Shown: piece after piece, positions 5,207-8,196 of the stretch | Position numbering within the stretch: the first letter of the stretch is position 1 | How the letters are laid out: each line of letters begins with the position of its first letter | Assembly: GCA_007116445.1 (NCBI GenBank) | Contig: SKIM01000008.1 | Span: 1-8,196 of the forward strand | Reading direction: 5' to 3' | Origin: Natronohydrobacter sp. | Lineage (GTDB): Bacteria > Pseudomonadota > Alphaproteobacteria > Rhodobacterales > Rhodobacteraceae | DNA: 8,196 nt | The notes under the pieces: model-generated | Database searches by the model: none | What the model saw: the letters and a program-made list of their open reading frames with translations, nothing else | What the model was told of the DNA's origin: nothing | Made by a program: the position numbers and the translations under genes

Positions 5207-7171
5207 TTACTTCGCCGAGCTGGTATTGATCACCAGCCTGAGATGCTGGCCTGTCGTCCCGTCACGACGATTTTGTAAAGCCGCGTGGCTTTCGGCACTT
5301 TGCGGGTGCGATGGGGTGAAATCGATGGGAGCAGCCTGCAGAAGCGATCTTGCGCTGGTGACATCATGCCTGTCGACTGCTGTCTGCAGCGACGAAAGGA
5401 TCTTCGTCAGGTTTTCCGGGTTGGGCACCGGCATCTTTTCCGACATGATCCGGGGATGTTCCGTGCCTTCGGGATTGCCCACGATCAGAAGTTCCTCGTG
5501 CATCTTCTCACCTGGTTTCAATCCGGTGATCTGGATCGCAATATCTCCGGCATCGCCCTTCCTCTCGACTTCGGCTGAGGAGTTTACCAGATATGGCACC
5601 ATTCCTTGTTGGCGGATCATGGATTTTGCGAGATCAAGGATGCGTACAGGTTCACCCATATCCAGAACGAAGACATCGCCCCCGCGCGCCATTGCACTTG
5701 CCTGAATCACAAGCTGCGCCGCTTCGCTTATTGTCATGAAGTAGCGTGTGACGTCGGGATGCGTGACGGTCACCGGGCCGCCGCGCTCTATCTGGTCACG
5801 AAACCGCGGGATCACAGAGCCGGACGATCCCAGCACATTGCCGAAGCGGACGATGGAAAAGATGCAGTCACTTTGGCTTCGCGCTTCCATCTGACAGATC
5901 ATTTCGGCCAGACGTTTGGTCGCGCCCATGATGTTTTTCGGGCGCACTGTCTTGTCTGTGGATACGAGCGTGAAACTTTTAACCCCAGCGGCGCGCGCAG
6001 CGGTCACGAGTGTCTGTGTCCCGAAAACGTTGTTTCTGATCCCCTCGATGGGGTTGTCTTCAACCAGTCCGACATGCTTGTAGGCTGCCGCATGATAGAT
6101 GGTTTCGACCTTATGCCGCGTCAGGATCTCGGTCATGCGGCCGGCATCCTGTGTTGAGCCGATCAACGGGATCAGTTCGGGCCCGGACGCGCCACGCGCG
6201 TCCTGTAGCGACGTGCTGATGGCGTAGAGTGCATATTCCGAGATATCGACCATGATCAGCGCGACGGGATTGATGGCCACGATCTGTCGGCAGAGCTCCG
6301 CGCCGATCGTGCCGCCTGCGCCACTGACCAGAACCACCTTGCCCTCGATGTTGCGCGCCATCAGGTCCGGCTTTGGCGGCACTGGATCCCGGCCGAGCAT
6401 GTCTTCGGGGGCGACCGGGCGCAGATCCGTGTAATGCTGGCGACCGGAAATGAGCGCATTCATGGTGGGAATGGTCTTGACCTCCACCCCGAGCGATTCG
6501 AGTCGTGCCACGATCCGGCGACGGCGCGGGCGGTTCAGGGAGGGCATCGCCAAGAGGATTTCTCGGATATCCCAGGTTTCGATCAGCGCCTGCAGTTCCG
6601 AGCTGGGATGGACCGGCACATTGTTGATGGTGGTTCCGTGCAAACGATCATCGTCATCCACAAAGGCGACGGGTCTGTATTCCAGTCCGTAATTCAGGGC
6701 CGCGACAAGTTGTTGGCCTGCGCGACCGGCTCCATATATGACAACTGGAATACACCCGCGCAAGGCCGGTTTGCGGATCATTGCGCGCGCCCCGAAGCGC
6801 ATCATCCCGACGCTGAGCACGACGGCCATGGTATGGATCGCAATCGTGGCAGCGGAGAGATCGACGCTGGTCAGCGCTGTGAGGATGAGCATCACGACAG
6901 CCCCCAGCCCTGCTCCCGCGACAATCGTGTTGATTGATGCGCCTGTGATATATCGCAGCAGCGCGCGATAGAGGCCGAGATGGGTGAAGGTCGCGATCGT
7001 CACGGCCGCCGCAATGGCCAGGTTCACCCAAAGAAATGGTTGCGTCAGTGCCGAGAGGGGCGTGGCCGACAGGATCAGCGCAAGAATGAAGCTGATTGTG
7101 ATCAGCGCAAAATCGGCCGTCACCTGCAGATGTCGCTTCTGAGCGCGCCGCAAACCTCCGATATACGTCAT
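5207..7171 (-). CDS. WbpM/CapD/FlaA1-type nucleoside-diphosphate-sugar dehydratase/epimerase
   Basis: This large inner-membrane enzyme makes modified UDP-N-acetyl-sugars, typically by 4,6-dehydration of UDP-GlcNAc, for capsule, O-antigen, exopolysaccharide or glycoprotein. Read from the ATG at 7171 it has 654 residues, usual for the long form. Four predicted membrane helices (about 18-38, 46-66, 84-104, 106-126) are followed by a first Rossmann domain with VVIYGAGRAG (143-152) and then the catalytic domain with VLVSGAGGTIG (280-290), YHAAAYKHV (359-367) and STDKTVRPKNIMGATKR (404-420). Met 415 and Lys 419 are the MxxxK version of the usual YxxxK, typical of this subfamily. NNVFGTQ, RFGNVLGS, GEPVRILDLA and LKPGEKMHEEL are also family marks. 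The frame is open to a TTG at 7231 and has another ATG at 7189, but 7171 has GGCGGA at suitable distance and gives the usual short N-terminus before helix 1. No other polysaccharide genes are visible. Confidence 0.92.
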   Translation of the reverse strand: MTYIGGLRRAQKRHLQVTADFALITISFILALILSATPLSALTQPFLWVNLAIAAAVTIATFTHLGLYRALLRYITGASINTIVAGAGLGAVVMLILTALTSVDLSAATIAIHTMAVVLSVGMMRFGARAMIRKPALRGCIPVVIYGAGRAGQQLVAALNYGLEYRPVAFVDDDDRLHGTTINNVPVHPSSELQALIETWDIREILLAMPSLNRPRRRRIVARLESLGVEVKTIPTMNALISGRQHYTDLRPVAPEDMLGRDPVPPKPDLMARNIEGKVVLVSGAGGTIGAELCRQIVAINPVALIMVDISEYALYAISTSLQDARGASGPELIPLIGSTQDAGRMTEILTRHKVETIYHAAAYKHVGLVEDNPIEGIRNNVFGTQTLVTAARAAGVKSFTLVSTDKTVRPKNIMGATKRLAEMICQMEARSQSDCIFSIVRFGNVLGSSGSVIPRFRDQIERGGPVTVTHPDVTRYFMTISEAAQLVIQASAMARGGDVFVLDMGEPVRILDLAKSMIRQQGMVPYLVNSSAEVERKGDAGDIAIQITGLKPGEKMHEELLIVGNPEGTEHPRIMSEKMPVPNPENLTKILSSLQTAVDRHDVTSARSLLQAAPIDFTPSHPQSAESHAALQNRRDGTTGQHLRLVINTSSAK

Positions 7172-7222
7172 GATCTTCCGCCGACCCATCTGTTTCCAGT
7201 TTCTCCATTCTAGGCGGCTTTG

Positions 7223-7242
7223 GTAAATCAAATGTAAATCAA
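7223..7242 (-). promoter_or_regulatory. Tandem 9-bp direct repeat in the divergent intergenic region
   Basis: TTGATTTAC occurs twice on the minus strand (7242-7234 and 7231-7223) with an 11-base period, about one helical turn. This AT-rich patch stands out in GC-rich DNA and lies 52 bases upstream of the dehydratase ATG at 7171. A TAGAAT hexamer (7212-7207, minus strand) is a plausible -10, but spacing to either TTGATT is wrong for a simple sigma-70 pair (13 or 24 bases). The rest of the gap up to 7354 shows no clear promoter for tex by eye. Confidence 0.35.
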
Positions 7243-7338
7243 TTCCACGTTTCGGAAACAGAGCATGTCGCTCACTTCGACAATGCCGCTTGCTCCGTCC
7301 GGTCTGCTAGGGGTAGGTCACAAACGTTGACGAGTCTA

Positions 7339-7357
7339 GGAAGGAAGGCCAGAATTG
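7339..7357 (+). promoter_or_regulatory. Strong ribosome-binding site fixing a TTG start for tex
   Basis: GGAAGGAAGG at 7339-7348 lies six bases before TTG at 7355-7357. An in-frame TAG at 7337-7339 closes the frame just upstream, so no earlier start is possible, and any later start would remove conserved N-terminal Tex sequence. Confidence 0.8.
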
Positions 7358-8196
7358 ACAAGCATTGCAACCCGGATTGCGCGTGTCATCGCCGCAGATA
7401 TCAATGCCAGCCCCGCACAGGTCACAGCTGCTGTCGAATTACTCGATAGTGGTGCGACGGTGCCATTTGTGGCGCGTTACCGCAAGGAAGCCACGGGTGG
7501 ATTGGATGACACACAATTGCGTTTGCTGGCGGACCGCCTAGGGTATCTGCGCGACATGGAGGCGCGTCGCAATGTGATCCTGGCGTCGATCAAAGAGCAG
7601 GGCAAGCTAACAGAGGTATTGGCGCAAGCGATTGCCGAGGCGCAGACGAAAGCGGCGCTTGAAGATATCTATCTGCCCTTCAAGCCCAAGCGCCGCACCA
7701 AAGCGATGATCGCACGCGAGAAGGGGCTGGAGCCGCTCTTGCAGGCCATTCTCGACCATCGCGGGGCCGCGCCAGAGACACTGGCTGCGCCTTTCGTCAA
7801 GGACGAGGTGGCGAGCGTCAAGGAGGCGCTGGACGGGGCGCGCGATATTCTGGTCGAACAGCTCAGCGAGAATGCGCAATTGCTTGGCAGGCTGCGCAAT
7901 TATCTGCAAGCCGAGGCCATCATTTCCGCACGGGTCATCGCGGGCAAGGAAGCGGAGGGCGCGAAATTCTCGGATTATTTCGACCATCGCGAAGCCTATG
8001 CGCGCATCCCCGGCCACCGCGCGCTGGCGCTTTTGCGCGCGGCCAAGGAAGAAATCGTGACGCTGGAGATCGCGCCCGACCCGGAAGCCGGACTGCCGCG
8101 CGTGCTTGACATGATCGCTGCGACTATCGGGATTGCGGGGCAAGGGCCGGGGGATGACTGGCTGCGCAAGGCCGCCGCCTGGACCTGGCGGATCAA
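7355..8196 (+). CDS. tex: Tex family RNA-binding transcription accessory protein, N-terminal part (3' end outside window)
   Basis: The frame is open from the TTG at 7355 to the window edge, giving the first 280 of an expected 750-800 residues. Tex is a conserved cytoplasmic nucleic-acid-binding protein linked to transcription and RNA metabolism; its C-terminal S1 RNA-binding domain would lie outside the window. The visible part is the helical Tex N-terminal domain. The signature VPFVARYRKEATGGLDD covers residues 36-52, and YLPFKPKRRTKAMIAREKGL (106-125) is the strongly conserved basic segment. Later parts, such as NYLQAEAIISARVIAGKEAE and KFSDYFDHREAYARIPGHRA, also match the family. The start is TTG, preceded by a strong Shine-Dalgarno and an immediate upstream in-frame stop. 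It is transcribed divergently from the dehydratase gene, with 183 bases between the chosen starts. No frame damage is seen. Confidence 0.93.
   Translation, partial: MTSIATRIARVIAADINASPAQVTAAVELLDSGATVPFVARYRKEATGGLDDTQLRLLADRLGYLRDMEARRNVILASIKEQGKLTEVLAQAIAEAQTKAALEDIYLPFKPKRRTKAMIAREKGLEPLLQAILDHRGAAPETLAAPFVKDEVASVKEALDGARDILVEQLSENAQLLGRLRNYLQAEAIISARVIAGKEAEGAKFSDYFDHREAYARIPGHRALALLRAAKEEIVTLEIAPDPEAGLPRVLDMIAATIGIAGQGPGDDWLRKAAAWTWRI

Noticed and set aside
4874..5278. 134-residue plus-strand open frame in the gene-poor stretch
   Set aside because: No domain, no clear ribosome site, and its end overlaps the 3' end of the dehydratase gene; the minus strand looks more coding-like.
5193..5705. 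170-residue plus-strand open frame
   Set aside because: Antisense to the conserved C-terminal part of the dehydratase, with Ser/Cys-rich shadow composition.
7172..7231. TTG at 7231 or ATG at 7189 as start of the dehydratase
   Set aside because: TTG lies inside a direct repeat and would precede a likely -10 element; the ATG at 7189 has a poorly placed ribosome site. The ATG at 7171 fits the family N-terminus best, though 7189 remains possible.

Overview
The window looks like chromosomal DNA from a high-GC alphaproteobacterium, most likely a Rhodobacterales-type organism. That is an inference from GC-rich third codon positions, the gene families present and their general resemblance to proteins of that group; no rRNA or other phylogenetic marker is present to prove it. 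I see no tRNA, rRNA, CRISPR array or complete insertion sequence.

Left part (1-1665, + strand): the 3' end of a succinate-semialdehyde dehydrogenase gene (gabD) runs in from the left edge. After 21 bases comes an aldose 1-epimerase (galactose mutarotase family) gene, probably in the same transcript. A short convergent gap (1666-1784) holds nested inverted repeats. It faces a broken short-chain dehydrogenase gene on the minus strand, which keeps its catalytic C-terminal half but has lost its N-terminal NAD(P)-binding half and shows a frameshift near 2200.

Middle part (2202-4691, + strand): right at the broken end of that dehydrogenase begins a two-gene unit. The first gene is an APH/homoserine-kinase-like small-molecule kinase. 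The second overlaps it by an ATGA and encodes a class III PLP enzyme that resembles the AGXT2L ammonia/phosphate-lyase branch. This is the combination expected for phosphorylating an amino alcohol (hydroxylysine, ethanolamine or similar) and then eliminating phosphate and ammonia to give an aldehyde. It is the most interesting functional unit here. Its leader carries a weak promoter-like pair and a 15-base palindrome that could be an operator.

4692-5206 holds no convincing gene. Short minus-strand stretches resemble coding sequence, including one that looks like a decayed peptide-ABC-transporter permease.

Right part: a minus-strand gene (5207-7171) encodes a membrane-anchored WbpM/CapD/FlaA1-type nucleotide-sugar dehydratase/epimerase for surface polysaccharide or glycoprotein sugar synthesis. 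Across a short divergent intergenic region with an 11-base-spaced direct repeat, the + strand begins tex (7355 to the window end). It uses a TTG start with a strong Shine-Dalgarno sequence and encodes the conserved N-terminal part of the Tex RNA-binding transcription accessory protein.

Two relics (the dehydrogenase and the possible permease) flank the kinase/PLP-enzyme pair, which suggests that the pair sits in a rearranged segment of the chromosome.
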